64,000 bases of DNA from Drosophila miranda (lineage: Eukaryota; Arthropoda; Insecta; Diptera; Drosophilidae), in NCBI RefSeq assembly GCF_003369915.1, contig NW_022881614.1, positions 7,523,001 to 7,587,000 of the forward strand, given 5' to 3'. Below, piece by piece: positions 10,790-22,796 of the stretch (its first letter is position 1; each line of letters begins with the position of its first letter). A model generated the notes under the pieces. It saw only the letters and a list, made by a program, of their open reading frames with translations, was not told the DNA's origin and searched no databases. A program made the position numbers and the translations under genes.

Positions 10790-13219
10790 TTACGGACAGG
10801 CCCCGAGAATACGAAGACGACGATTTCCAAGGGCTGGGCAGCGGCAGAAGAAGTGGGGGACCGATTCCTCCTCCTCCTCGTCGCGACAACTCCTGCAGAA
10901 GTCGTTATGAGGGATTGACAGTCTAGAGGCGTGAGTGCCGATCTGCCAGTGTCCCGTAATGGCTCTAGTAACTGCAGAGCACTGTGCTCTGCTGAGCCTA
11001 TACAGCTCTGCTGAGCGCTTCTTCGATCGATATGGCCATATCAATCTTGAGACTTTACAGGAAACGGTTTGCTGCCATCTCCTATTGGCATTTTGCTCGA
11101 ACAATTCGTGCGTTAGGAGCCTGCACGTAGCCAAGGGCATCGCTACTTGCTCCCTCTCCGATAGAAGAGGAATCGTAGTACCCTGCCTGGCTAGCTCGTC
11201 GGCGGCGTCATTCCCCTCGATGTCCCTGTGGCCGGGGACCCATATAAGGAAGAGATCTAACTGCTCTGCGATCTCGTGCACAGACCTGCGGCAGTCATTT
11301 ACAGTCGCTGAGTTCGACGATATTGAGCCTAGAGCTTTGATAGCTGCTTGGCTGTCCGAGAAGACGCACACTAAGTGCGTATCTAGAAATAATTTGGAGA
11401 CGATCGAAATGGCCTCCTTGATGGCTACAACCTCCGCTTGGAACACACTACAGTGATCCGGGAGCCTGAAGCAATGACTGATGTTCAGCTCGCTGCAGTA
11501 GACTCCGCCTCCCACGCGGCCGTCTAGCTTTGAGCCATCAGTGTAGAAGTGAACCGCATTTGCAGGTTCGCCCATCTCCCAGTCCTCCCTAGATGGGATT
11601 GATACCTGGAAGGGCGTTGAGAGGTGATCACTGGGGATACAGTAATCTGTCCTCTCTGGTATTTGCGGGAGTCTCATCAGGATTCCCGAGTGCCCAACCG
11701 CGGATGCTTTCCACAGTCTGGCTTCTCTCATTCTGAGGGCGGAAAGTGTTGCCACCTTCTTTCCCATGAGATCCACAGGGAGGAGGTCCAGCACAGTATC
11801 CAGGGCTTCCCCTGGAGTAGTGCGTAGCCCGCCAGTTATGCATAGCTCTGCCATGCGTTGAACTCTGCTGAGTTTATTGAGGCATGTCCTTCTGTCCAAG
11901 GCTGGCCACCATACCACCACTCCATAGAGCATGATTGGTCGTATGATGGCGGTGTAGAGCCACCGAACTATATAGGGGGTCATTCCCCATTTTAGTCCGA
12001 TGGCTTTCCTGCAAGTATAGAGGGCCACTGTGGCCTTCTTTACTCTATCCTCTATGCTCAATTTCCATTCGAGCTTTCTATCGAGGATTAGGCCAAGATA
12101 CTTGGCGTTGTTGCTGAAGTCTAGCGTTTCCCCACATAGTCTTGGGGGAATCAGTACCGGAACTTTGTACTTCCTAGTGAAAAGCACCAGTTCCGTTTTA
12201 GACGGGTTGACGCCTAACCCGCATTTGTCTGTCCATTTCGACATTTTCGTGAGAGTACTTGTCATGCACTCACACAATGTCTGCGGAAATTTTCCGTAGA
12301 ATGCTATGGCAACATCGTCCGCGTACGCCACCACACGGCAGCCACCCCCCTCTATCTCCCGCAGCAGTGTGTTCACTGCCACGTTCCATAGGAGGGGCGA
12401 GAGGACTCCGCCCTGCGGTGTGCCTCTGCTGACAAATCTGGTACACGTTGACGTCCCCAGTGATGCCTCAACCGTCCTGCATTGTAGCATCTGATCGATC
12501 AGGCTCACCGTCCTGGAGTCAACGCCCAGATCCGTCAGTGCGCCCGTGATGGCGGTCGGAAGGATGTTGTTAAAGGCGCCTTCTATGTCGAGGAAGGCTA
12601 CTAGGGTGTACTCCTTAAAACTAAGGGATGCTGCGATGATCGATGTGATGAGTGTAGGGCCGTTTCGGTGGATCTTCCCTTCCGATAGGCATGCTGGGAG
12701 TCTGAGATCAGACTGGATCAGAATGCACGCCGTTAGATGCAGCCCCAGGAGCCGCTCCATCGCCTTTAGAAGAAAAGACGATAGACTTATGGGTCTGAAA
12801 TCTTTTGGGGCAGTGTGCGAGGGCTTGCCTGCCTTGGGTATGAATACGACTTTGGTCTGAAGCCAGGTGTCAGGAATGCACCCGTGGGAGAAGATTCCCT
12901 CGTAAATTATTTTGAGCCAGTTAATGGCTTTATGTCCCGCGTGAATCAGTTGCGCAGGGAAAATGCCGTTTGGCCCCGCGGAGTTGTAGGGTTTAAAGCT
13001 TCTGATCGCCCAGGAAATGTTCTCCTGGCTTAGCAGTCTCAAGATGGCATTTGAGGCGACAGAAGGAGGCGCGAGGTAGTTGGGTCTGTTTTCATCGCAG
13101 CCAGGGAAGTGGGTATTTAGGAGAAGATTTAGCGACTCCTCGCTGGACGTAGTCCACGACTGGTCGGTGTTCTTCAAGTAGCCCAGGGTGGGTGTTGTCT
13201 TCGAGAGAACTCTGCGCAA
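10790..13219 (-). CDS. LINE ORF2 segment: reverse transcriptase, RNase H and C-terminal Cys/His domain
   Basis: An 809-residue open frame encodes the 3' part of ORF2. The fingers and palm include FLDIEGAFNN (about 12571-12600) and the catalytic YADD (about 12310-12328), preceded by TPQGGVLSPLLW. The RNase H domain starts near 11550 with YTDGSKLDG. The extreme C-terminus has a CxxC...H...C cluster (about 10815-10905) like that at the end of I- and LOA-type ORF2 proteins. The enzyme would copy LINE RNA at a nicked target. The frame is open from the RT onward but is out of frame with the endonuclease upstream, because of a frame break at about 13535-13590. Confidence 0.85.
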   Translation of the reverse strand: MRRVLSKTTPTLGYLKNTDQSWTTSSEESLNLLLNTHFPGCDENRPNYLAPPSVASNAILRLLSQENISWAIRSFKPYNSAGPNGIFPAQLIHAGHKAINWLKIIYEGIFSHGCIPDTWLQTKVVFIPKAGKPSHTAPKDFRPISLSSFLLKAMERLLGLHLTACILIQSDLRLPACLSEGKIHRNGPTLITSIIAASLSFKEYTLVAFLDIEGAFNNILPTAITGALTDLGVDSRTVSLIDQMLQCRTVEASLGTSTCTRFVSRGTPQGGVLSPLLWNVAVNTLLREIEGGGCRVVAYADDVAIAFYGKFPQTLCECMTSTLTKMSKWTDKCGLGVNPSKTELVLFTRKYKVPVLIPPRLCGETLDFSNNAKYLGLILDRKLEWKLSIEDRVKKATVALYTCRKAIGLKWGMTPYIVRWLYTAIIRPIMLYGVVVWWPALDRRTCLNKLSRVQRMAELCITGGLRTTPGEALDTVLDLLPVDLMGKKVATLSALRMREARLWKASAVGHSGILMRLPQIPERTDYCIPSDHLSTPFQVSIPSREDWEMGEPANAVHFYTDGSKLDGRVGGGVYCSELNISHCFRLPDHCSVFQAEVVAIKEAISIVSKLFLDTHLVCVFSDSQAAIKALGSISSNSATVNDCRRSVHEIAEQLDLFLIWVPGHRDIEGNDAADELARQGTTIPLLSEREQVAMPLATCRLLTHELFEQNANRRWQQTVSCKVSRLIWPYRSKKRSAELYRLSRAQCSAVTRAITGHWQIGTHASRLSIPHNDFCRSCRDEEEEESVPHFFCRCPALGNRRLRILGACP

Positions 13220-14343
13220 GCGTGAGGCTTCTGAGTTACTCTCGATTTCGCTGCAGAACTTACGCCAGGAGGCGCGTTTGGCTTTTCTAAGTTCTTTGTT
13301 GTAGGTTGACAGACTGGCATTGTATTCGGCCCAGTTTTGCTCAACGTTTTCAGCCTTAGCTTTATTGAAGAGTCTCCGGGAGGCTTTCCGGAGTTCACCC
13401 AGTTTCGGATTCCACCATTCAGGTTTCTTCCGGCCTCTGTTCTTGCCAGAGGGGCATGCTTTGTCGAGCGCCTTATTGCAGGCCTCGGTAAAGATCTTAA
13501 GAAGACGAGTCGTGGCCTCCGTGGAGAACTCCTCCTAAGCACCATTATTAACAGATAATTTGTTAATTTAATAAATAAATAAATAGATGGGGGCTCAGGG
13601 AGAACACGACAGAGGTAATCAGAGTACCGAGTCCAGTTTGTCCGCCTGATGTTCCGGAATCGGACTGGCTTCGGTACTGAGAAGGAGAAGACAGTTTCCA
13701 CGTACCTGTGGTCCGAGAAGGAGTGCTCTTCCAGGACCCTCCAGGATACAATGTTACGCTGTATCTCATGAGAGGCAAGCGTGAGGTCCAGGACCTCCTT
13801 GCGGTTTTTAATGATAAAGGTGGGATCACTACCCCGGTTTAGTAAGACCATCTGAGTGGTCAGTAAGTAACTGAAAAGGTACTCACCCCTTTCGTTTGTG
13901 TCAGTGCTTCCCCACTGACAGTGATGTGCATTGGCATCGCACCCCACAATTAGGCCGATGTCCTTGGCCGAGCAGTCTGCGATTAGAGCCCGGAGAGGCG
14001 CGTGTGGAGGGGGGTCTGGTTGTTCATGCCCCATGTATGCGGAGCAGATCCTCAGTGAGCGCTCCTGGCCTTCGAGGCTCACTGCGGTGTGGTCTTCATT
14101 GCTGAAATTTGGGAGCAAAAATAAGTGCACCTCTCTTTTTGCAAGAATGCAGGTACGAATTTTACCTGCGGTTTCAGCTACATATAGCTTGTAGTCAGAA
14201 GTCCTCAGACCGGAGACCCTGTTTCCGAGGATCCAGGGCTCCTGAATGAGGACTATGTCGGCTCCACCCTTGGCCAGGTGGAGCAGTAGAGCGCATGCTG
14301 CCTTACAATGGTGGAGGTTTATCTGCAGGAGCGTCAACGACAT
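13174..14343 (-). pseudogene. LINE ORF2 segment: AP-like endonuclease, frameshifted before RT
   Basis: The open frame starts at the ORF1/ORF2 overlap (14303-14343). It contains apurinic-endonuclease motifs: LQINLHHCKAA and LIQEPWI near the N-terminus, GCDANAHHCQWGS near 13930 and SDHRYVE near 13700. This endonuclease nicks target DNA to prime reverse transcription. After about residue 250 the product is nonsense. The proper frame resumes on the other side of an ATTTATTT-rich stretch with an in-frame stop at about 13535-13590, so EN and RT are no longer joined. Confidence 0.8.
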
Positions 14344-15756
14344 TCCTGAGGCTCGCCTCCACCATTGTTGCTTCTAGATCGCTGTCAGGGGACTCCGGCT
14401 CCTCCCCGACAACGATGTGGCTGAGACCTCTGGCTAGGTCTCTCTCGTCGAACGCGTAGTCGTCCAACATATCGTCCGACATCATGGGCGCCGCATCCGA
14501 CGCCGGGTTGTCTTCCTCGCACGAGGCCCCCTCTTTCGGGATCTCCGGCAGCTCCGGGTCTGGCTCGACCTCCGCTTGCCTGCCCTTGCGATCGGACTTG
14601 TAAGTGGATATGGTGACCTTCTTGTAGCCATAATCCACTACACCGTCCGACTTTGCGAGGAGATCAATGGATTCCTCATTTAGGACGAGGATAATCTGGC
14701 GCCTCTGCCCTTGGATATCCTCCACCTTTGCCACCTTCCAATCGGCTGTAGGAATGTGGGGGTTGCAGACCTGCAGTAACCTGAGGATCTTCTCAGGCTC
14801 TGCAGGCTTAGCCGAGACCCACGCTCTGGCTCTCGGGCGACTAGGGACATCTTCCCACTTCACGGCCTCCAGTTTCGCCCCTGGATAGACCTCTTTTAGG
14901 GCTGCCACCGCCTTCATGTAGAGGGCCGCAGAGCGAGCGTCTTGGCAGGCGATGGCTTTCACCTTGCCTTGATGCCACCCTGCGTCCTCACACTTTGGCG
15001 GTGGTCCGCCGTTCTCCTCCAGTTCCAGTAGGAACCGGTCCTGGAGCTCGTTCTCCACCAGGTGCCACTTATCGCGAGGGACATGGCCGTCCTCGGCGCC
15101 CCTGTCCAGGACACCGATCAGGGTCTTGCCCCTCCCCTCTTCTGTGAACGACCGGTTCGTGAGGTGGGTCTGCCTCCGCTTGGCTTGCTGGGCTTTGCCT
15201 GGCTTATTTTCGGGGGCCTTCTCTGAGCGTTGCCGCTTGTTGGGGCCTTGGCTGCGCCCTTTCCGGCTTTGGCTGGCTGGAACAGTGGAAGGATTTAGCA
15301 GGCCCACAGCCTCTGCTCCTTTCCTTCGGCTGACGCCTTGAAGTTCGGGTCTTCGTTGGACAGGATGAAAGCCGCTCGTCTCCTGTCCTGGTACGACGGC
15401 TTTCCACCCCGTGGTGCAGAGACGCTGCCCGCCGGGGCTCCCATGGGTTCTTCGGTCCCGGTGCGCTTACCAGCCGCGATTACGCTCTGCTTGGCAGCCA
15501 CCCCGGTATCCGCTTCGCCCTTGGAGCCACCCGACTTGGACGGACCCGATTGGCTTTTCGGGCCCCCCCTCGCTGCGGCTGCTGCCTGAAGACGGTGGAC
15601 CGACTCAGTCTCCTTCCCCGTCTTCTTTGGACCCGGTTTCCCAGGCGCTGGTGCAGAGGGATTGGCTTGTCCCTCCGGTACTTTAAGAGGAGTACCGAGC
15701 TCCTTTGCGGCTTTGTTGGTTTTTATATGTTTATTATTTGGCATAGTAGTTCCCAC
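14303..15756 (-). pseudogene. LINE ORF1 (gag-like), frameshifted near 15300
   Basis: Two overlapping open frames (15295-15756 and 14303-15307) together make a Pro/Lys/Gly-rich N-terminus followed by a conserved region starting TLIGVLDRG and including VPSRPRARAWV. The same region is in the second LINE at 43278-44540, where it lies in one frame; I take it for the DUF4780-like ORF1 domain of LOA elements. ORF1 proteins bind the element RNA. The two pieces are in different frames, so one indel lies near 15300. The end of ORF1 overlaps the start of ORF2 by about 40 bases, as is common in this group. Confidence 0.75.
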
Positions 15757-16082
15757 GAGTAGGCGGGAAAGGGATGGTCACCCGAGGCATAGCCCGCTTG
15801 CCCCGGGAAGCCTGATTTAAACTGGAGGTCGGCAGGTATCCAGAGTCCGCATATTAGCGACCGGGCCCCCCCCCGGCCATGCATCCCTCGGCATATAACA
15901 GTGTCACCTTGGATTGGGGTAATTTCAATGAGAGTTTTCTTCTCTCCGCCGACTACCATTCGGCAGCATCCTAGCAGAGACATGACCGTGCTAGGACCTG
16001 TTTCCAGCCGCCCTCACGGGCACTTCCACCGGTGTGCACAGTTACGGCGGGTGACGGATCGCTCGTAATCCTCTGTGTCCTA

Positions 16083-16116
<34 letters not shown>
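16083..16116. repeat. 34-base homopolymer G tract (poly-C in LINE 5' UTR)
   Basis: An uninterrupted run of 34 G lies on the plus strand within the 5' UTR of the minus-strand LINE. Its exact length in the source DNA is uncertain, because such tracts are error-prone in sequencing and assembly. Confidence 0.9.
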
Positions 16117-16117
<1 letters not shown>

Positions 16118-16224
16118 GAGACGCAGACCGCACCGGGTATTACTAACCGGAGTTCCGAGTTCACAGTTGTGCGAGCCGACCCGTCATCCGTTTGTCCCCC
16201 TGTAGCACCCGATGGCTGACGGCC

Positions 16225-16387
16225 AACTATGGAGTTACATGCCGGAACATTTTTTAATTCAGGGCACATGTATCGTAACTCTGAAATTCCAGCAGACATT
16301 AGTTGCATATCCTTCCAATATGGGTCCAAGTCATAGTATACGATCATGGTCCACTCAGATGTTGCTATTCTTGATGTTCCAAGTTTC
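16225..16387 (-). pseudogene. env remnant, copy A, N-terminal piece
   Basis: This continues the env fragment at 9712-10570 after removal of the LINE; its first 13 bp are the second target-site copy. It encodes the segment beginning MIVYYDLDPYWKDM, as in copy B at 36885-37030. The N-terminus is cut off by a short DINE-1 fragment starting at about 16388. Confidence 0.65.
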
Positions 16388-16443
16388 GTACTGACTTAGT
16401 ATCGGGTCTAACTGTAGAGTTGCGGTGTCCGTTCCCCCTCGTT
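16388..16443 (+). mobile_element. Short DINE-1 3'-end fragment
   Basis: The sequence matches the 3' terminal part of DINE-1 copies elsewhere in the window, in plus orientation (CCGATACTAAG region through to CCCCCTCGTT), with a small internal loss relative to the copy at 37036-37105. It abuts the truncated env remnant. Confidence 0.6.
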
Positions 16444-17439
16444 AGAAATAATACTTCCCCCCATTTATAGTGTTTTTATTGTCGTCAATTTCTTGGTTGC
16501 CTTTCGATTGCCCATCGCCGGCCAATTGGTATTTTCTGTGCCTGTGGGTCTTTGACTTATCGCCGCGGATCGCAGCGACTTTTTGCAATCAATTTTTATG
16601 ACTCACAAAAATATAATCGTGGCGTGTGATAGATAAGGCTGAGTAAGACATTTGCGTTTTTAATTGAATGGAGTGCAGCTCTTCAAGAGCTTTGACGAAC
16701 GATATTCCACGAGTAGATTGTGGTTGTAGTACAAGCTCTGGTATATAGCATATTTCGTAGTAATACTGGTCAAAAATAGTTAGCTTACAGCAATCCCCGC
16801 AGATTTTCCTTTGTTTTCCTTTGCCGCAATTGAAAACTTTCCCGGAAAAACTTTAATGGTTAGGTCACACCCGTCAAAAGTTTGTGGGACTCGCACAAAT
16901 TAAAGCACAACTGTACTTATTTGCATACATTTACAGCAGATTTTCGAAGGAAACCAACACGAGGGGATTACGTTACACAATCGCAAGGCAGGGGGTGGTC
17001 CAGAGGGGGGAGACTAAGCCCCGAAATGGAAAAAGAAGGGAAAATAATACTGAAAAATAACAAAGAAATATGCAAAGCAGATGAATTGGGGATACGAGTG
17101 CGGGAAAGGAAAACGAAAGGACCCGAAATGGAAAACTGGAAAAACTGAAATCGTTGTACAAATTGTGTGCTGCAGAGCTGCAGCGGGGGAGGGGGTCGGC
17201 AGAGGGCAAGGTTTTTTCCCCTCAAAAGTAAATAAAAGGAAAACGGAAGGGAAAAGGTGGCGCAAGGCCGAGCTGATGGAGCAAAAGATCTCCCGGAGAT
17301 TCGTCTAAGAGGGATCGTACCTCCTCCTCTTTCTCCCCTTCATCCTCGTCTATTTCCGCGGCCTTGTCTTATACGTATTCCTCCTCAAACTCTCGGGAAT
17401 CAACTCCTTCGTTAAGCGTAATTTTCTCCACTCGCTGCA
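16444..17439. other. No gene recognised
   Basis: AT-rich sequence, then G-rich sequence with several low-complexity open frames, none with a recognisable domain. The same sequence recurs at 37106-38101. The part nearest the asparaginase-like pseudogene holds the remains of the acidic frame described at 37884-38129, stopped here by TAA at 17369-17371. Confidence 0.5.
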
Positions 17440-18595
17440 TCAAGATATCTTCCCCCCGGCCGCCCATATCTTCTTGGGGGCTACATAGAAATCTCCCCGG
17501 GGTCCTCCGGTTACGACTTCATGGCGATTCAAGCATTTGATTCTCTCTACTCGACGCATGGACCTGCCCCTGCTCTCGCCGCTAACCACAAACTGGAACT
17601 CATCCAGACCGGCGCACGCCGCCGAGTAGACACCCAATCGACTGACCACCACCAGGCCGCCATTGAACTCCGTGTGGTGCCTGAGAAGGCGTCGCATCAC
17701 CGCCTCGGCGGCACTGGCCGGAGACTGTCCGGCGCGGAGGGCCTCTACGGCCAACAGGGCGGGCAAAAAGCGCATCAGGACATCCCCGTCTCCGGTGGCC
17801 AGGGCGCCGCCCACATGGTTATCGGCATAGATAACAGCATCCGGGCACAGCAGCATCGCCCACTCGGCCGGGGATGCGGAAGCGCGTGCCGCTCGAGAGG
17901 CTGGCCGCATGGAGGTGGCCTTCCGTGTCCAGGATCAGGAAGCCCACTTGATCGTGGTGGCCCGGCTCGATGGGGTACTCCTGACGCATCTCCCGCTGCT
18001 GCTGCTCCTGGGGCAGCGGCGAGTACGTGCCGCAGCTTTCGTTGGCCAGCGGACGCACATTCCGCCAGAAGTTGGGCTGACATTTGCCCAGAAGCCAGGG
18101 GAGCAGGACGTCCAAAGTGGTCGACAGAGAGTGAACCTCTTTCTTGTGTCCCATGGCCTCGGCGAACCTGGCGGCATTCTCGCCCACCAACAGCGAGTGG
18201 TTCGTGTACCTCAGGACGTCGTGCGCCACTCCGATGGCATTGCGTATCCCTGGCATTCCGGCCACAGCCCCGTTGTCCATGCTTGCGCCATCAATGAGGG
18301 CCGCTTCCAGGGTGATCCCGCCGGAGCTGTTGGGAGCGCTGTGACCGCCCAGAAGGCGGCCGCAGCTGTTCGAATTCTGGCAGTGCAGGCAGCCTTGGAT
18401 CACGGACTGGCGCGTCCGCCGTGGGCCCTGCCGGAGCACGGTCAATGCCTCGCGGTTGGCGTCCGTGTAGTTCCAAGTGCTGATCATCAGCGGCAGAAAG
18501 CTTTTGGTGATGGGATGAGCTGGGACTGAGAGCCGGGCCTTGAGCAGTGCCAACAGCAGGAGACTCAGAAGCTGCGCGGGACACAAGTACCTCAT
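17440..18595 (-). pseudogene. L-asparaginase-like (aspartylglucosaminidase family), copy A, frameshifted
   Basis: This minus-strand copy is very similar to the intact gene at 38102-39256. The equivalent start codon is at 18593-18595 and opens with a hydrophobic signal-peptide-like stretch. Around 17830-17845 copy B encodes Pro-Gly-Ala-Gly-Ile, but copy A has a one-base gain with clustered substitutions. The frame shifts and the conserved PGAG loop after GRVGDA is destroyed; the rest continues in another frame to 17440. The nucleophile position is Gln (codon at 17948-17950), as in copy B. A truncated product would lack the whole second half of the fold, so I call it a pseudogene. Confidence 0.85.
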
Positions 18596-19584
18596 GACTG
18601 AGGCCCAGACGAGTGCTGTGATGCCTTTTAACGTTCCTGATTTCTTATTTCTGATTGGATTAGTGGCCCCCAGTGAATCGTTCGATAGGAGTTGCAAAAA
18701 CAACTTGGAAACTATTCCCAAGAAGTTGAAAACTTTTCAAATTAAAAGCAAATCGATCCGAAACAACACGAGTACTCAACAAGAACAAGCACAGACCCAA
18801 CCCCAGACCAATTAAGATTCATGAATAAGTCAGACATGGATTTTGCACCTCCTTGGATACATTTCAGGCGAACAGCCACACACTTGATTTATTTGCCACT
18901 GACAATAAACAACTTGCAAGTATTTATCACATTCAGATTCAGGCATTGTCAGCGGGACACACACTTGTATCCATGAGATACAAATATTTGTTATGCATCG
19001 AACTTTTGTCGTATCTGTGTGCGGCTTGTGTGGGTATGCGTATCTGAGGAAAACAACACTTGTTGTGAAATCCTCGATACGAGATTTCAATGTTGAGCAA
19101 AAATGCTCTGGGGAATCTTTGCGTTTAATAATGTACTACACGATGTAGACAATTCGAGATTTATTCATTTGGACTTCAATCATCTTAAACTTTAATCTTA
19201 ATCGCGTATAGAGTACAATGTAATGGGTAATACGGGTTTAAGCGCGGCCGGCTGCAACTGCTAATTGTCGTTGTGATTTCGTCGACACGCAAACGAAGAC
19301 TCTTCATGGTGATCGGAGACGAGGTTACGCCGCCCTAGCATGAAACGACGCCGTTCTCCGAGTGGGCAATCGCAGTTAGAGCGCTCTCACTCTCTTTGTA
19401 GTTTAACCCTTAGAAAACCGTCCAACACTTTTCCTGGGAAATCACAGAGAGGGAAAGATTGTCTAAATTGCCACCCACTCGACCCACTGGGAGGAGGTGC
19501 GTTTTGCCAAGAATCAGTTTGGGAATATATTTATCCGCCACATGGTTATGTTGCGCAGGGTATCTACTCTTGATAGTTTTGGTT
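18596..19584. other. Upstream flank of the asparaginase-like pseudogene, no gene recognised
   Basis: Contains the presumed promoter side of the minus-strand pseudogene and about 900 bases without any recognisable coding region. The sequence is repeated nearly unchanged at 39257-40244. Confidence 0.5.
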
Positions 19585-20393
19585 GTCGTCCTTTGTGGGG
19601 GCGGAAGGGGGGGGGGCGGAATTTTGAGATATACGTTTTAAAGTGAGATCTAACAGGAGGGCGGATACCAAATTTGGTTACTCTAGCCTTAATAGTCTCT
19701 GAGATTTGTGAATATCCCCAGATTTTCATCCTTTGCGGGGGCGGAAGGGGGTGTGGCGAAATTTTGAAACAAACTCGTCTCGGTACGATATATTAGGAGT
19801 ATGGATACCAAATTTGGTTGCTCTAGCTTTTATAGTCTCTGAGATCTAGGCGCTAATGTTTTACTCTAAGCAAAGCCGGCTATGCTACGTGTGTGTTAGA
19901 GAGAGACAGGGCGAGACAAAATGAAATTGTTTTCTTGATTCTGGCTATAATATTTATACGATCTGGTTTAGATTTTGCACTCTAGAAGATATAGCCAACT
20001 TCTACGATTCTGCGTTTTTAGTTTTCTCGTATCGTCGAAATTGTGGATGCCACAGATTTTCGCTCTTTGTGGGGGCGGAAGTGGGCGGGGCAAAGTTTTG
20101 AAATATTCTTGTAGCAGTGACATATCACAGAAGTCTGGATCCAAAACATCGTTGCTCTCGCTCTTATAGTCTTTGAGCACTAGGCGCTGAAGGGGACGGA
20201 CAGACGGACAGACGGACGGACGGACAGACGGACAGACGGACAGACAGACATGGCTCAATCGACTCGGCTATTGATGCTGATCAAGAATATATATACTTTA
20301 TGGGGTCGGAAACGATTCCTTTTGGACGTTACACACATCCACTTTTACCACAAATCTAATATACCCCAATACTCATTTTGAGTATCGGGTATA
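19585..20393 (-). mobile_element. DINE-1 (Helitron-like), 3'-truncated, block A right end
   Basis: The 5' terminus (TATACCCC/CGATACTCA family) is at 20393 reading leftward. It is followed by the AAAGTATATATATTCTTGAT stretch, the GTCTGTCCGTCC microsatellite (about 20190-20252) and the CCGCCCAC/CGCCCCCAC-rich body. The 3' hairpin end is absent. The identification rests on close resemblance to the D. melanogaster INE-1/DINE-1 5' end. Confidence 0.85.
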
Positions 20394-21941
20394 AAAATGC
20401 TGTTTTCTCACAATTGGCTTCAATCATGCTGGCTCCCCAGCCCCAGTCCTAGCTTTTCGATTTCCGTTTGGCTAGCACCCGACCCACGCTTTTGCTTTTG
20501 CGGCCTGTGGATGGCTCTGTCATTCTATCTCTATCTAGTTCACGCCCTATCTCCCTCTCTCTGTCACTCTCCCTCTCTGTGGAAGGGCTCTCTTCAGGCT
20601 TGTAATTGCGTTTATTGTGCGTTTGAAATTTGTAATTCGGTCGATGCGTGTCGGTCCCTCTGTACATGTGTGGGCCTCGTTTGGCGTGTTGATTGAAAAT
20701 GGCTCAAGAGTAATTGACAGTTTATTAGCTGACGCGATTGTTCGCGTTGTAGCTGGTTTGTCGTATTCGAAATGCAGAGGAGAGTGGAGAGGAGAGGTGA
20801 GAACTAGGTCGATATGACAAACTAGAGTCCAAGTATCCCTCGAAAGACAGACCAAACTAGATGCTACATCATTTTCAAGATGGAAAGTCTTCAGTTTAGT
20901 TCAGTATACATGTGCATATACGAGTTATGTAGGTGTGTGTGTGTGTGTTGTAACTGGGCCCATAGGGGAAGGTAGGAGAGTACAGTAAGAGCGCCACTTG
21001 AGTGCGTTGCGAGCCTCTTTTCAGGTCAACTAATGGTGGCATTTTGGCAAAGGCAACATGCAACAATAACAATAACAATAATCATGTGAATAACATTTTT
21101 ACTGGGGAAGTAGATTTCCTTTGACGCCATTTTGCGGCATTTTCCGTCTCTTTGGCGGAGCATTTGCTCGGCTGCCACACGGCCCGTACATTGGCGTTTT
21201 ATTCACGGAAAACCCAACCTATTCCCCCCCATCCGTGGAAATTACAACGGGAGCGAAGACCGAAGAGCTTATAATCGGGAATGCTATGGCCATCGTCATC
21301 CAGCCATCCATCCGTCCATCCGTCGCATAACTTCTTGGCATGGGCCCTGAGACGGGGGCTGCCAGTCGGGCCCAGACGTTTGCCGTTAATTATGTTGACA
21401 GCAGCGATGGGAATGATGGCATTGGGGGTTGGGGAGTGGGGACCACCAGCCATGTCGTGTCAATCGATAAACGTTTAATCGCCTTGAATTGATAATAACC
21501 AAACTGTACATTATGATGATGATGATGATGACAGAGAATGGACATTCCGTCTAATGGATAATTTGTGTTTGGACTCAGCTTTTGATTTGGCCGCTCAATC
21601 GCATTTCAAATGCAAAACGTCAGACCGAAACGGAAATGAAGGCGAAAAAAAGAACAGTTGGTTGGAGCAGGTTTCACCGTTAATTCTAAAGAAATTATGG
21701 GGCGGGGGGACATGGGGAAGACCTTTGCCTTGATTTAGGTGTAAAAAGTCGGATGACCTTTTGGGATTTATTTATTTGTTCTTTTCCCATAATAAAATTA
21801 CAAAATAAATATAGAAATCCACAGAATAAACTCAACAATAAAAAAAAACATTTAGAAAGTCCAAACTGAAAATAAAAATAGTTTGATAAAAAAAACAGTA
21901 ATAAATGGAATAATTTAGAGATATATTAAATAATAAATAAA
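20394..21941. other. Single-copy spacer between blocks A and B
   Basis: No gene recognised. It contains a GT microsatellite (20933-20949), AACAAT repeats near 21062-21080, ATG/GAT repeats at about 21512-21531 and a very AT-rich end (21770-21940). It has no counterpart beside block B in this window. Confidence 0.5.
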
Positions 21942-22190
21942 ACGAGGGGGAACGTTGTGAGTTGCTGCGGACACCGCAACTCTACGGTTATACCCGATAC
22001 TAAGTCAGTATGGCTCTCCTCCGGCAGACGCCGCTAATATTAAACGACACGACAAAGAGTGCGTGCGAGAGAGACAGAAAATCAGTCTGAGCGTGACGTC
22101 GGGCGCTGCGTAGCCACTGCAAATTGATTTGTTCCTATTGGCTATAAAAATGATCTGATCTGATCCAGATTCAGCAATCTGATAGATATG
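21942..22190 (-). mobile_element. DINE-1 3'-end fragment at the left edge of block B
   Basis: It begins with the terminal sequence ACGAGGGGGAACG and includes the terminal hairpin (arms GAGTT/AACTC and TGCGG/CCGCA). It ends abruptly at GATAGATATG, where DUF753 sequence begins. The 5' half of the element is missing. Confidence 0.8.
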
Positions 22191-22208
22191 CTCCCGCAAG
22201 TGCGGGAG
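22191..22208. repeat. Perfect short palindrome at the block-B breakpoint
   Basis: CTCCCGCAAGTGCGGGAG is an 8-bp inverted repeat with a 2-base loop. The right half is normal DUF753 sequence (compare 4246-4258). The left five bases (CTCCC) match neither the DINE-1 nor the DUF753 parent. Confidence 0.8.
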
Positions 22209-22796
22209 TCACTGGGGTCCGAACAGCTCAAGGTGGAGCCACAGCCCCTGTGGGTCACGCCGTCGAGCAGGGTCGTCACGCAGGAGTCTTCGTTGGCATA
22301 CACGGGGCACACGGTGCTGCTGCCGCTGCTGGGGGACGAGGCGCAGTTGGGGTCGCTGGCGGAGTCGCACTGATAGCAGCTGCGACGATCCGCTGGGAAG
22401 ACAGTTAGCCCGTTGCAATTGGTGCCGATGCAGGTGTCGCAGAGTCCTCCGTGGTCGCCGGTGAGGCAGCCGTAGAAGTCGTCGCTGTCGATGCTCGAGA
22501 GGCAGCCGCGGACGGTTGTGCCCTTGGCATCGATGTGGGTGACGCACTCCGTGTAGGGCAGGTCAGAGCACCAGTCGGTGGTCAGCAGTTGGTTGGGATT
22601 GGTTGCACTGCGAGCATCCAACAGAGAATTCCACTGCAGACAGCTGTTCGGATCGGGAACGATGTCGTAGAAGTTGCAGTTGTTGCCGGAGCACAGAAAC
22701 ATGGCCTTCTGGGCCATTAGCTCCTTGATGACCTGCGTCTCGAAGTCGCTGGCACAGCCCATGGCCACCACGTCGCCCGCGTTGTAGGCGAGGTAG

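Larger units (their letters stand above)
10584..16224 (-). mobile_element. LOA-type non-LTR retrotransposon (Bilbo/TRIM-like), near full length
   Basis: The element is about 5.64 kb on the minus strand, bounded by the 13-bp direct repeat AACTATGGAGTTA. From its 5' end it has a UTR with a poly-C tract (16083-16116 on the plus strand), ORF1 (14303-15756), and ORF2 with AP-endonuclease, reverse transcriptase, RNase H and a terminal Cys/His region. It ends in three AACCT units. The RNase H domain after the RT and the ORF1 type place it in the LOA group of the I/R1 assemblage, by recognition rather than tree building. ORF1 is frameshifted near 15300 and ORF2 is broken between EN and RT, so it is not autonomous as it stands. 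It is inserted in the env remnant of copy A. Confidence 0.85.
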